Shown here in pieces: positions 40,652 through 50,034 of a stretch of 64,000 nt of DNA. Below the pieces are notes generated by a model that saw only the letters and a program-made list of their open reading frames with translations, had not been told where the DNA came from and searched no databases. Within the stretch, counting starts at the first letter, position 1. Each line of letters begins with the position of its first letter. Source of the stretch: Deltaproteobacteria bacterium (lineage in GTDB: Bacteria > Desulfobacterota > Syntrophorhabdia > Syntrophorhabdales > Syntrophorhabdaceae); contig JAKLET010000009.1 in NCBI GenBank assembly GCA_022711595.1, forward strand, positions 1 to 64,000, in the 5' to 3' direction. Position numbers and translations under genes: made by a program.

Positions 40652-41403
40652 GAAGCCTTGTTATAGCATGCATTGTTCTTTCACTTGTCGTTGTACCGGT
40701 GGTCGTCTCAGCCAAGACGGACAAAAAGGCAGCACCGGCCGCGGGCAATATACTTAACTCAATAACCGGCTCTGACGGGGGGCGCAACCTCATCAATATA
40801 GTCATCGTGCTGACGGTCCTCGCTTTTGCCCCGGCCATCCTGCTGCTCATGAGCTCGTTTACACGGATCATAATAGTCCTGTCATTTTTACGGCAGGCAA
40901 TGGGCATTCCGCAGCTTCCCCCGAACCAGGTGCTCATAGGCCTCTCCCTTTTCCTGACGCTTTTCGTTATGGCTCCAACCTATGACAGGGTCAACGAGAA
41001 CGCGCTCAAACCCTATCTTGCAAACAAGATGGGTTTTGAAGAGTTCATGGACAATTCATCGAAGGAAGTGAGCGCCTTCATGCTGAAGCACACGAAAGAG
41101 AAAGACCTTGCGCTTTTCCTCAATATCGCGAACCTGAAAAGGCCAGAGGGGCCAAAGGATCTGCCGCTTCGGGTCATTGTCCCGGCCTTCGCCATCAGCG
41201 AATTGAAGCGGGCCTTCCAGATAGGTTTCCTCCTGTACATACCGTTTCTCATGATAGACATGGTTGTCGCCAGCGTTCTTTTGTCGGCAGGCATGATGAT
41301 GCTGCCGCCGATCTTTATTTCTCTTCCCTTCAAGGTGATGCTCTTTGTGCTCGTGGACGGTTGGAACCTCCTCGTGGGGTCCATTATTAAAGGTTTTCAA
41401 TAG
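40648..41403 (+). CDS. fliP: Flagellar export gate protein FliP
   Basis: This 251-residue protein has a signal peptide (to about residue 23), four membrane helices and the family segments SFTRIIIVLSFLRQAMG, PPNQVLIGLSLFLT and the C-terminal DGWNLLVGSII. It forms the core of the export gate. Its ATG overlaps the fliO stop. Confidence 0.97.
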   Translation: MRSLVIACIVLSLVVVPVVVSAKTDKKAAPAAGNILNSITGSDGGRNLINIVIVLTVLAFAPAILLLMSSFTRIIIVLSFLRQAMGIPQLPPNQVLIGLSLFLTLFVMAPTYDRVNENALKPYLANKMGFEEFMDNSSKEVSAFMLKHTKEKDLALFLNIANLKRPEGPKDLPLRVIVPAFAISELKRAFQIGFLLYIPFLMIDMVVASVLLSAGMMMLPPIFISLPFKVMLFVLVDGWNLLVGSIIKGFQ

Positions 41404-41411
41404 GAGATATT

Positions 41412-41681
41412 ATGAGTCAGGACCTTGTAGTCCAGATATTCAGGGATTTTCTTAAATCGACGCTTGTGCTCATGTCGCCGCTTCTGATCGCGTCCATCGC
41501 GGTGGGGCTCATCGTGAGCATCTTTCAGGCGGCCACGCAGATACATGAAATGACGCTTGTTTTTGTGCCCAAGATACTTGTCATTTCGGTCTGCCTCATC
41601 GTTCTTTTCCCATGGATGATGAATTTTGCCATCACCTTTACGGTGAACATTATAAGCAACATACCGATGTATGTGAGATAG
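41412..41681 (+). CDS. fliQ: Flagellar export gate protein FliQ
   Basis: This 89-residue protein has two membrane helices and the FliQ pattern PLLIASIAVGLIVSIFQAAT, then QIHEMTLVFVPKI. It is part of the FliPQR gate. AGGAGAT-type site precedes the ATG. fliR starts directly after its stop. Confidence 0.96.
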   Translation: MSQDLVVQIFRDFLKSTLVLMSPLLIASIAVGLIVSIFQAATQIHEMTLVFVPKILVISVCLIVLFPWMMNFAITFTVNIISNIPMYVR

Positions 41682-42452
41682 ATGAACGTAGCCATCGACA
41701 TAGAGGCCCAAAAGTTCATACTCGTTTTTTTCCGGGTTGCGGCAGTGCTGTTCATGGTGCCGCTTTTTTCGGCGCGCTTTGTTTCAGGCCTGTTCAAGGG
41801 TGGGCTGGCCCTTCTTATCGCCTTCCTTCTCTACGAGCTCGTCAAGACGAACATTGTGCTGGGGCAGGACACTTTTTCCCTTTTCCTGCTCTCAGGAAAA
41901 GAGGTCTTCGTGGGCGCCGTCATCGGTTTCATCATCCGGCTCATTTTTATCTGTGCCAGCATATCGGGCGAGATAATATCCTTTCAGTCCGGTTTTTCCT
42001 TTGCCCGCTTTATGGACCCCTATTCGATGACGCAGGTGTCGATCCTGGAGCAGGTCAAGAACATAATAGCCCTTATAATGTTTTTCGTCGTGGACGCGCA
42101 CCACATGCTCATCAAGGGTGTGGCGTACAGTTTCAGCCAGCTGCCCGTGGGCGCAGTGACCCTCAACTCTTCTATCGCGGGCTACCTTGTGACCGCCACG
42201 GGGAAGATATTCGCGGCCGCATTCAGGATAGGCGCCCCGATAATCGTGACGCTCTTTCTCGTAGAACTCTCCTTCGGCATGCTTTCCAGGATGATCCCCC
42301 AGGCAAACGTATTTGTTGACGGCATTCCGATGAAGATACTGATAGCCGTGACGATGCTGGGTCTTTCGCTCGGCTATATCGTACCGAACATAGGCGGTCT
42401 ATTCAAAGGACTGGAAACGGACTTTATCCGGGTGATCCGGATGATGGGATAA
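41682..42452 (+). CDS. fliR: Flagellar export gate protein FliR
   Basis: This 256-residue protein has about six membrane helices and the family features FFRVAAVLFMVPLFSAR and ISFQSGFSFARFMDP. The ATG follows the fliQ stop codon with no gap, so translation is likely coupled. It completes the FliPQR gate and contacts FlhB, which is encoded next. Confidence 0.95.
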   Translation: MNVAIDIEAQKFILVFFRVAAVLFMVPLFSARFVSGLFKGGLALLIAFLLYELVKTNIVLGQDTFSLFLLSGKEVFVGAVIGFIIRLIFICASISGEIISFQSGFSFARFMDPYSMTQVSILEQVKNIIALIMFFVVDAHHMLIKGVAYSFSQLPVGAVTLNSSIAGYLVTATGKIFAAAFRIGAPIIVTLFLVELSFGMLSRMIPQANVFVDGIPMKILIAVTMLGLSLGYIVPNIGGLFKGLETDFIRVIRMMG

Positions 42453-42455
42453 AAA

Positions 42456-43520
42456 ATGGCTGACAGCTTTCAGGAAAAAACGGAACAACCAACTGATAAG
42501 AGGTTGGAGGACGCGCGGAAAAAAGGTAAGGTGGCCGTTTCCCGTGAGATCAACACCACTTTTATCATCCTCTTTTCCACCATTTTCCTTTACTTCACCG
42601 TTTCAAAGGGTTTCCAGGAACTGTTCAAGGTTTACGCAAATTTCACCCGCAATGCCAACATGGAGGTCGGGGCAGGGAACATCTATGATATCATGTTTTT
42701 CGCCGTTACCCGCTGGTGGATGATCGTCCTGCCGGTGTTCGGCCTTATCACCTTTCTCGCCCTCTTCAGCGGTGTCCTCCAGTCGGGTTTCATGTGGAGC
42801 TTCGAGGCGATGAAGCTCAACCTCAACAAGGTCAATCCCGTTGAGGGGATAAAGAACCTTTTCTCGAAGAAATCGGCCGTAGAGGTCCTTAAGGGAATAA
42901 TAAAGATAATTCTCCTTATCTATATAGCACGCAGCCTCATCATGAAGCAGATGCCCGTGATCTTCGGCCTGACGGGCCAGGATACGGCATCCATAGTCAG
43001 CTTCCTCGGCGAGGCCTCCTTTGCGCTGACCCTCAAGGTCGGCATAGTTTTCCTCTTCCTTGCGGCCCTCGATTTCATGTACCAGAAGTGGGATTTCAAA
43101 AAATCCATGATGATGACCATGCAGGAGGTCAAGGAAGAATTCAAGGAGCGTGAAGGAAACCCCCTCGTAAAATCGAGGATCAGGACCCTGCAGCGGGAAA
43201 TGGCGCGCCGCAGGATGATGGAGGACGTGAAGACGGCCGACGTGATCGTGACCAATCCCACCCATTTCGCAGTGGCGCTCAAGTATATGGCCTGGGAGAT
43301 GCCTGCCCCTAGGGTGGTTGCAAAGGGTGCCGGTTTCATGGCCGCCAAGATCAAGGAAGTGGGGGCGAAGCACCGGGTACCTCTCGTTGAGAACAGACCG
43401 TTGGCCCAGGGCCTCTATTACGCAGTCAATGTGGGCGATTTCATACCGGAGAAGTTCTATCTCATCGTGGCCGAGCTCCTTGCAGGCATTTTCAAGAGAA
43501 AGTCGAAGGGGGCACTGTAA
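42456..43520 (+). CDS. flhB: Flagellar export switch protein FlhB
   Basis: This 354-residue protein opens with FQEKTEQPTDKRLEDARKKG, has four membrane helices, and carries the self-cleavage site in VTNPTHFAVALKY (cut between Asn and Pro of NPTH). The cleaved C-terminal part switches export specificity with FliK. The final 15 residues are basic. It overlaps flhA by one base. Confidence 0.97.
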   Translation: MADSFQEKTEQPTDKRLEDARKKGKVAVSREINTTFIILFSTIFLYFTVSKGFQELFKVYANFTRNANMEVGAGNIYDIMFFAVTRWWMIVLPVFGLITFLALFSGVLQSGFMWSFEAMKLNLNKVNPVEGIKNLFSKKSAVEVLKGIIKIILLIYIARSLIMKQMPVIFGLTGQDTASIVSFLGEASFALTLKVGIVFLFLAALDFMYQKWDFKKSMMMTMQEVKEEFKEREGNPLVKSRIRTLQREMARRRMMEDVKTADVIVTNPTHFAVALKYMAWEMPAPRVVAKGAGFMAAKIKEVGAKHRVPLVENRPLAQGLYYAVNVGDFIPEKFYLIVAELLAGIFKRKSKGAL

Positions 43521-45577
43521 TGGGTGCGATGGCGGCAGGACTGAGGAGCAAGAGCGACATTCTCGTGGCGGTCAGCGTCGTTTTTGTTATCATGATCATG
43601 ATCGTTCCCCTCAACAGCTTTTTCATCGACATCTTTCTGTCGATGAGCATATCCATTTCCCTGCTCATACTTTTCATATCAATGTATATAAAGAAACCCC
43701 TTGATTTCTCGGTTTTCCCGTCGGTCCTGCTCATTGTGACGCTCTTCCGCCTTTCTCTGAACATTGCCTCGACACGGCTCATCCTTGTTCACGGAGATGA
43801 GGGTACCCAGGCAGCGGGTCTTATCATCAAAGGTTTCGGGACATTCATCGTCGGCGGGAATTATGTGGTCGGCGCCGTGGTCTTCCTTATCCTCATGATC
43901 ATCAACTTTGTTGTCATAACAAAAGGTGCCGGAAGGGTGGCGGAAGTGGCGGCCCGCTTCACCCTCGATGCCATGCCCGGAAAACAGATGAGCATAGACG
44001 CCGATCTCAACGCGGGCCTCATCGATGACACCACGGCCCGCAAGCGCAGGGAACGTGTTGAAATGGAGGCCGATTTTTACGGCGCCATGGATGGTTCCAG
44101 CAAATTCGTCCGCGGAGACGCCATCGCCGGGATCATCATCATTTTCGTAAATATTGTGGGCGGTCTCGTTATCGGTGTCGTGCAAAAAGGGATGCAGATC
44201 AATGAAGCCCTCTCCGTTTACACGATCCTGACCATCGGCGAAGGCCTTGTTGCCCAGATCCCGGCGCTTCTCACATCCACTGCCGCGGGTATCATCGTGA
44301 CCAGGGCCGCGAGCGAATCCAACCTGGGAAGCGATGTCGTTTCCCAAGTCTTCACCCAGCCCAAGGCCCTTGTCCTCGCGTCATTCGTCATCCTTTCCAT
44401 AGGCATGGTCCCGGGCATCCCCCTCGTACCTTTTCTTATCCTTTCATCAATAACGTATGGCGCGAGTCATATAATGAAGAAGGCCCCCGAGGAGGAGATC
44501 GTGAGTCTTCCGGAGGTTTCTCCGGAAGCGAAGGAAAAGGCGGAGCTTATACAACCCCTGGAGATACTCGAGATCGAGATCGGGTACGGCCTCATACCAA
44601 TTGTGGACGCCGAGCAGGGCGGGGAGCTTCTCGACAAGATAAGGGCCATCAGGAAACAGATAGCGGCCGAGCTCGGCATTGTCGTACCGCCCATGAAGCT
44701 GCGCGACAATCTCCAGCTTGGCGCAAACGAATATGTGGCCCTGCTCAAGGGTATCGAGATGGGAAGAGGCAGCCTCTTCACGGGGAGCCTCCTCGCAATG
44801 GGGCCGGAGGGGAAAGAGAAACCGGCCGAGGGGATCCCCACAAAAGAACCGGTGTTCAATCTCGACGCATACTGGATAGCGGAAAAAGACAGGGACAGAT
44901 TCGTTGCCGAAGGGTTTACCGTCGTCGACCACCCGACCGTCATCGCCACGCACCTTACGGAGATAGTCAGGAACAACGCCCATGAGCTCTTGACGAGGCA
45001 GGAGACACAAAAGCTCATAGATACTGTTTCTTCGACACACCAGAAAGTTGTTGAGGAGATAGCCCAGAACCAGCTCAATATCGGGACGGTCCAGAAGGTC
45101 CTGCAGAACCTCCTCAGGGAGCAGGTGTCCATCCGCGATCTCATAACGATCCTCGAGGCGATCGCCGACGCATCTTCGTCGACGAGGGACCCCGATGTCA
45201 TAACAGAATATGTCCGGCAGCGCATGGCACGCAGCATCCTCAAACCCTATCTTGTCGACGGCATCCTCAATATACACATACTTGAAAAGACGCTCGAGGA
45301 GAAGCTTCTGAACAGCGTCCAGACGACCGATCAGGGATCGGTACTTGCACTTGACCTGGCCTTCAGTCAGCGGTTCATCGAAAAGATCGGCAATGAAGCG
45401 AAGAAGGCCATGCTCCAGAACTACCAGCCGGTACTTCTTGTCCACCCGATCCTGCGGGGGAGGCTGAGGAAGTTCCTGGACCGTTATATCCAGGGGATCA
45501 CCGTTATCTCCCATAACGAGATACCGCCTCAGATCAGGATACAATCAGTGGGGGTCATACGGATAAATGAAGGTTAA
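43520..45577 (+). CDS. flhA: Flagellar export protein FlhA
   Basis: This 685-residue protein has eight membrane helices in its first 330 residues, the FHIPEP-family segments (LFRLSLNIASTRLIL, DAMPGKQMSIDADLNAG, GEGLVAQIPALLTS) and a large cytoplasmic domain that receives chaperone-substrate complexes. The ATG shares its A with the flhB TAA. It overlaps flhF by 11 nt. Confidence 0.97.
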   Translation: MGAMAAGLRSKSDILVAVSVVFVIMIMIVPLNSFFIDIFLSMSISISLLILFISMYIKKPLDFSVFPSVLLIVTLFRLSLNIASTRLILVHGDEGTQAAGLIIKGFGTFIVGGNYVVGAVVFLILMIINFVVITKGAGRVAEVAARFTLDAMPGKQMSIDADLNAGLIDDTTARKRRERVEMEADFYGAMDGSSKFVRGDAIAGIIIIFVNIVGGLVIGVVQKGMQINEALSVYTILTIGEGLVAQIPALLTSTAAGIIVTRAASESNLGSDVVSQVFTQPKALVLASFVILSIGMVPGIPLVPFLILSSITYGASHIMKKAPEEEIVSLPEVSPEAKEKAELIQPLEILEIEIGYGLIPIVDAEQGGELLDKIRAIRKQIAAELGIVVPPMKLRDNLQLGANEYVALLKGIEMGRGSLFTGSLLAMGPEGKEKPAEGIPTKEPVFNLDAYWIAEKDRDRFVAEGFTVVDHPTVIATHLTEIVRNNAHELLTRQETQKLIDTVSSTHQKVVEEIAQNQLNIGTVQKVLQNLLREQVSIRDLITILEAIADASSSTRDPDVITEYVRQRMARSILKPYLVDGILNIHILEKTLEEKLLNSVQTTDQGSVLALDLAFSQRFIEKIGNEAKKAMLQNYQPVLLVHPILRGRLRKFLDRYIQGITVISHNEIPPQIRIQSVGVIRINEG

Positions 45578-46613
45578 AACTTTTACATTTGACGATATTC
45601 GCAAAGGGATGGATGTTATCAAGGACCAGTTCGGCCCTGATACCATTATCATGGACATCAAGCAGAACAGCCTGAACGGCAACGGCTGGATCAAAAAGGG
45701 CTGCGAGATATCCATCGCCGTCGAGAACGACCCGGCAGCCGCCATTGAAAGCGACATCGGAGAGATAAGGAAAAAAACGGAGGCGATCTGGAGCGACGCG
45801 GCACGTTATCTCACGGAGCGCCTGACGTCCATAGAATCGGACATGATAGTCGACAGGCTCAAGGCATACCCTATGCCGCTCAAGGTCCTGTATGACAGGC
45901 TGGCAAGATCGGGTCTCGACCGGTATGTCATCATGTCGCTTTTGTCCGAGGTATATGCGGAGATAGGGACAATAGCGGAGAACAGCACAAAAGCCGTCTT
46001 TTTCCTCAAGGCCAAACTCGGCAAACGCATTGCGCTCTTCAACGCGGTGACAACGGATGAATCGCTCCTGCTGATGGGCCCCACCGGTTCCGGCAAGACC
46101 GAAACGGTCAAAAAACTTGCCTTCGCGATACACAACAGGGACATCAACGTTTCCGTGATCGGCTTCGACCCTGTCCGGAAAGGAAGCTGCGACGAGCTCC
46201 AGGCATTCTCGGCAAAAACAGGCATTTCCTTTCAGTTCGCGACCACAATAGAAGACCTCCTCAAGAAGTTCCGCGAAACTGAAGGCAGGAAGCTCGTAGA
46301 CGTGACGGGCCATCTGGCATATCAGAAGGAGGTCCTTGACCCCTTCAGGGAAATAAAAAAGATCGCTGTTTTCTCAGCCGGGTCCAGGGACGAAACGATC
46401 GAGAACTACCTTGACAACATGAAGGGGGTTTCCATTGCAGGGCTCATCTTTACGAGGCTTGACGAGGAGCGCCGTCTTGGTCACCTGTGCAATACCATCA
46501 TGAGGATCGGAAGGCCCATCGCGGCAATGACAAGGGGCGCCGGGGTGAATGATATCCTGATCCCGGACCACGAAACGTTCGGTAAGCTGCTCATAGAGGA
46601 AAAGGCATGTTGA
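45567..46613 (+). CDS. flhF: SRP-type GTPase FlhF
   Basis: This 348-residue protein opens with VKTFTFDDIRKGMDVIKDQFGPD (B domain), has an N domain (about 85-150) and a G domain. The P loop at 171-178 reads GPTGSGKT, followed by ETVKKL where TTTxAKL is usual. G3 reads DVTG (245-248) in place of DTAG, and G4 is TRLD (296-299) in place of TKLD. FlhF places flagella, usually at the pole. These changes suggest altered GTP handling. flhG overlaps its end. Confidence 0.9.
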   Translation: MKVKTFTFDDIRKGMDVIKDQFGPDTIIMDIKQNSLNGNGWIKKGCEISIAVENDPAAAIESDIGEIRKKTEAIWSDAARYLTERLTSIESDMIVDRLKAYPMPLKVLYDRLARSGLDRYVIMSLLSEVYAEIGTIAENSTKAVFFLKAKLGKRIALFNAVTTDESLLLMGPTGSGKTETVKKLAFAIHNRDINVSVIGFDPVRKGSCDELQAFSAKTGISFQFATTIEDLLKKFRETEGRKLVDVTGHLAYQKEVLDPFREIKKIAVFSAGSRDETIENYLDNMKGVSIAGLIFTRLDEERRLGHLCNTIMRIGRPIAAMTRGAGVNDILIPDHETFGKLLIEEKAC

Positions 46614-47350
46614 AAAAACCACACAAGACGATCACGATCACGAGCGGCAAGGGAGGAGTAGGTAAATCCTCGATAGTATCGAACATGGCATACCTTCTGG
46701 GCAACATGAACAAATCGACCTTTATCCTCGATGCCGACCTTTCGCTCGGAAACATCGACATCATGTTCGGCATGGTCTCGAAGTTCAACGTCAAGGACCT
46801 TATCGACGGTTCCCGGCAGATAGACGAGGTTATCATGGAGGGCCCCTGCGGCATAAAGATCATTCCTGCGACATCAGGCGTGAGCGAGTTCGCGAACCTG
46901 GACACCAACGAAAGGTCGATCCTTCTCACATCGCTGCGCACCCTTCCGGAGCATGACTTTCTGATAGTGGATACCTCCGCCGGGATATCGTCCAATGTGG
47001 TTTATTTCAACTCCATGAGCGAAGAGGTATTTGTGGTCATCACGCCGGACCCTGCGAGCATTACAGATTCCTACGCGGTGATAAAGGTCCTGAGCAAGAA
47101 AACGGGCAGAAAGGATTTTAATGTCATTGTAAACATGGTGAAAGACGAAAAGGAGGCGTTGGGGATATTCAAAAAGATCGTCAACGTCACCGACAGGTTC
47201 CTGGATGTCTATCTGTACTATTTCGGCTTTATTCCTCTTGACAAGAACATAAACATTGCCACGAGGAAACAGAGGCTGTGGGTCGAGTATTTTCCGGACT
47301 CTTCAGCGACGCGGGCCCTAACACAAATCTGCAACAGGTTGGTGACATAA
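46607..47350 (+). CDS. flhG: MinD/ParA-family flagellar number regulator FlhG
   Basis: This 247-residue protein has the deviant Walker A SGKGGVGKSSIVSN, DADLSLGNIDIMFG and a DFLIVDTSAG segment. The Walker motif begins at about residue 13, and the frame is closed by TAA eight codons upstream. The N-terminal DQAxxLR motif that normally stimulates FlhF is therefore absent. FlhG/FleN limits flagellar number and can inhibit the sigma-54 master regulator. fliA begins 2 nt after its stop. Confidence 0.92.
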   Translation: MLKKPHKTITITSGKGGVGKSSIVSNMAYLLGNMNKSTFILDADLSLGNIDIMFGMVSKFNVKDLIDGSRQIDEVIMEGPCGIKIIPATSGVSEFANLDTNERSILLTSLRTLPEHDFLIVDTSAGISSNVVYFNSMSEEVFVVITPDPASITDSYAVIKVLSKKTGRKDFNVIVNMVKDEKEALGIFKKIVNVTDRFLDVYLYYFGFIPLDKNINIATRKQRLWVEYFPDSSATRALTQICNRLVT

Positions 47351-47352
47351 TT

Positions 47353-48090
47353 ATGTGGAAAAAAGGTTACGCAAAAACTTACAAGGATGAACGTGAAAGA
47401 ACGATCGACGAGTTTATCCCCATAATCAAGCACCTTGCCTACAAGGTTTCCAGGCGTTACGAGGATGACGAGATCATTGAAGACCTCATGTCCGCCGGCA
47501 TAGTGGGGCTGCTCGAGGCGATGGAGAAGTTTGATGCCTCCAAGGGGGCCAAGCTGAACACCTTCGCCTACCTCAGGATACGCGGCGCCATGATCGATGA
47601 GCTGCGTTCCCGTGACTGGTTTCCGCGCAGCGCCAGGTCGAAATCGAAGAAGATCAACGAGGTGGTGAGAAAGCTCGAGAATAAGCTGGGCAGGCTTCCC
47701 AGCGAGGAAGAGGTTGCCGAAGCGCTGGGTATGGATCTCGACGAATATTTTACAATGCTCAAGAACTACGGGAACCTCTCCGTGCTGAGTATTGAAGACC
47801 TCCACGAACTTCTGGGTGAGGACCGCGACAGGATCATACGCTATGTGACGGAGGATACCGACGATCCGGAGAAATGCGCGGAGATCCTGGAGCTGGAAGG
47901 GCTCATGGCAAAGGAGTTCGACAAGCTGCCGGAGAGGCAGCGCTATGTGTTGAGCCTTTACTATCACGAAGACCTGAACATGAAGGAGATCGCCCGGGTC
48001 CTTTCCATCACGGAGGCGAGGGTGTGTCAGATACATTCGCAGGCCATTCTCAATCTCAGGGCCACAATGAAAAGATATCTCCATCATTAA
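47353..48090 (+). CDS. fliA: Flagellar sigma factor FliA (sigma-28)
   Basis: This 245-residue protein has region 2 (DLMSAGIVGLLEAMEKFD then LNTFAYLRIRGAMIDELRS), the RDWFPRSAR segment common to FliA/WhiG sigma factors, and region 4 (LPERQRYVLSLYYHED...EIARVLSITEARVCQIHSQA). ATG 47353 is chosen; the frame running back into flhG is not family sequence. It directs class III promoters, of which several are seen here, one overlapping its own stop codon. Its antagonist FlgM is encoded at 61872. Confidence 0.96.
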   Translation: MWKKGYAKTYKDERERTIDEFIPIIKHLAYKVSRRYEDDEIIEDLMSAGIVGLLEAMEKFDASKGAKLNTFAYLRIRGAMIDELRSRDWFPRSARSKSKKINEVVRKLENKLGRLPSEEEVAEALGMDLDEYFTMLKNYGNLSVLSIEDLHELLGEDRDRIIRYVTEDTDDPEKCAEILELEGLMAKEFDKLPERQRYVLSLYYHEDLNMKEIARVLSITEARVCQIHSQAILNLRATMKRYLHH

Positions 48091-48114
48091 GGTTTTGCTT
48101 CTCCCGTCCGATAA
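48088..48114 (+). promoter_or_regulatory. Sigma-28 promoter of the HDOD-che operon
   Basis: TAAGGTTT, 11 nt, TCCGATAA matches TAAAGTTT-N11-GCCGATAA at 14 of 16 positions. The -35 begins with the fliA stop codon. The predicted leader is only about 8-10 nt. Confidence 0.8.
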
Positions 48115-48128
48115 TACCCTTGACTGGT

Positions 48129-49013
48129 ATGGAACGCGACGAGATCCTGAGCCGGCTCAGGAAAATAGATATACTGCCGACCTTCCCGGCCGTAGTCGGT
48201 GAAGTGATCAGTGTGATAGAGGACCCCATGAGCTCAGCGGCCGATCTTGCAAAAAATATGGACCCTTCGATAGCTTCCGAAGTTCTGCGCATTGCCAACA
48301 CGGCATATTTCGGTACGCGCAGCTTCCGCAAGATCACCTCCATCGAACACGCCATCGCCATAGTCGGCCTTGAGCAGATCTCGCAGATCATCCTCCATAT
48401 GCCGTTTTTGTCGATGATGCGGGGAGAGGATGACACGGACAAGGAAAGGTTCGTGAAGCATTCCATGATCTGCGGCATACTGTCAAAGGTGGTCAGCAGG
48501 ACCATTCATACAGGCGACGAACATGCTGTTTACATCGGCGGCCTGATGCATGATATCGGAATAATTGTCATATATCGTTATTTTCCCGACGAGTGGAAGA
48601 TGATAAAAAAGCTTGCCAGCGAGGAGGACATTGCGAGGACCAGCGCGGAAGAGGAGGTCCTTTCCTGCGATCACGGCATGATCGGGGCGTGCCTGCTTTC
48701 CATGTGGAATATCCCGCAGTCGATAACGGAAGCGGTCATGTATCATCACAGACCGCAGCTGGCCAAAGAATATGTTTGGAACACAAAAGTGGTCGATGTA
48801 GGAAATAGATTTGCAAAAAAGATCGATTTAAGCGATAATTTCGAAAGTTTCGATGAATTTATTAATAATAACAAAGAGTTTGTCGGCATGGTCGAGAGTG
48901 CCGGGGTTGAGGTTTCGCTTTCACAGGAACTTGATCTTTTTGAGGGCTCATACGGAATGCTGCGAAACGCGAAAGGATTGCTAGGGAGTGTTGGAGAAAA
49001 GACGAATGATTAA
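48129..49013 (+). CDS. HDOD domain protein
   Basis: This 294-residue protein has an HDOD domain with LPTFPAVVGEVISVIEDP, AKNMDPSIASEVLRIANTAYFG, GLMHDIGIIVIYRYFP and CDHGMIGACLLSMW. HDOD proteins are linked to signalling but most lack proven activity; here the internal MHDIG and CDHG motifs keep HD-like pairs. ATG 48129 is used although its ribosome binding site is weak; the frame open back to 47874 lies inside fliA. It is the first gene of the sigma-28 che operon and overlaps cheB. Confidence 0.88.
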   Translation: MERDEILSRLRKIDILPTFPAVVGEVISVIEDPMSSAADLAKNMDPSIASEVLRIANTAYFGTRSFRKITSIEHAIAIVGLEQISQIILHMPFLSMMRGEDDTDKERFVKHSMICGILSKVVSRTIHTGDEHAVYIGGLMHDIGIIVIYRYFPDEWKMIKKLASEEDIARTSAEEEVLSCDHGMIGACLLSMWNIPQSITEAVMYHHRPQLAKEYVWNTKVVDVGNRFAKKIDLSDNFESFDEFINNNKEFVGMVESAGVEVSLSQELDLFEGSYGMLRNAKGLLGSVGEKTND

Positions 49014-50034
49014 GGTACTGGTGGTTGACGATTCGCTGGTGATGCGAAAGACGATATCAAGGATGCTGTCGAGGGACAACGCCATCGAAGTCGTGGGAAC
49101 CGCAGTTGACGGAAGGGACGCGCTTGACAAGATCGAGCAACTCAAACCCGATGTGATCACCATGGACGTGGAAATGCCTGTCATGAACGGGATCGAGGCC
49201 CTCAAGGCCATCATGTCGAAAGACCCTATACCGGTCATTATCATGAGCGCCCTGACCCGCGAAGGTGCCGAGATCACGATGGAGGCACTGCAGCTCGGCG
49301 CCTGTGATTTTGTCACCAAGGACTTTACAAATGTCGGAGGGTCGCTGGCAGCCAAAGAAGCTGAAGTGGTCACCAAGATCAAGAACGTCGCAAAGAACAA
49401 GGTGCGGTTCCTCCTTCGGAAACTCGATATCAAAAAGCAGCCTGTCGGTATGGAGCCAGGTCAGAAGGTACGCCACGAGGTCCTTGCCATAGGCGCGTCA
49501 ACGGGCGGCCCGCCGGCCCTGCAGCACATCCTCATCAGTCTTCCAAAGGCCTTTCCTGTTCCCGTTGTGATATCGCAGCACATGCCGAAGATCTTTACCC
49601 AGTCTTTTTCCCAGCGGCTCAATGCGGTTTCACAGCTGAGCGTGAAGGAGGCGGAGGAGAATGAACCCCTCAAGGCCGGGTACGTCTACATTGCCCCCGG
49701 CAATACTCACATGGCGCTTAAAAAGAAAGGAAGGGAGGTCTGTGTGGAGTTTGTCGACGGCGCCCAGTATATCTACCGGCCGTCTGTTGATCTCCTCATG
49801 GCCACCACCGCTGAAGTGTATGAACAGAGGTCTATCGGGGTCATCCTGACGGGCATGGGCAACGACGGGCTTGCGGGGATGAAGGAGATGAAGGCAAAGA
49901 ACGGCTACATTATCGCCCAGGACGAGGAGACCTGCGTGGTCTACGGTATGCCCAGGGCGGTCGTGTCGGCCAACCTGGCAGACGCGGTATTACCGATCGA
50001 TAAAATTTCAGAAGAGATCATGAGGGTGCTATGA
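49006..50034 (+). CDS. cheB: Chemotaxis methylesterase CheB
   Basis: This 342-residue protein has a receiver domain (Asp54 in TMDVEMPVMNG) and a methylesterase domain with catalytic Ser in IGASTGGPPAL, His in ISQHMP and Asp in GMGNDG. It removes methyl groups from, and deamidates, chemoreceptors. ATG 49006 overlaps the HDOD stop and follows GGAG. The HEAT gene overlaps its end by 4 nt. Confidence 0.96.
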   Translation: MIKVLVVDDSLVMRKTISRMLSRDNAIEVVGTAVDGRDALDKIEQLKPDVITMDVEMPVMNGIEALKAIMSKDPIPVIIMSALTREGAEITMEALQLGACDFVTKDFTNVGGSLAAKEAEVVTKIKNVAKNKVRFLLRKLDIKKQPVGMEPGQKVRHEVLAIGASTGGPPALQHILISLPKAFPVPVVISQHMPKIFTQSFSQRLNAVSQLSVKEAEENEPLKAGYVYIAPGNTHMALKKKGREVCVEFVDGAQYIYRPSVDLLMATTAEVYEQRSIGVILTGMGNDGLAGMKEMKAKNGYIIAQDEETCVVYGMPRAVVSANLADAVLPIDKISEEIMRVL

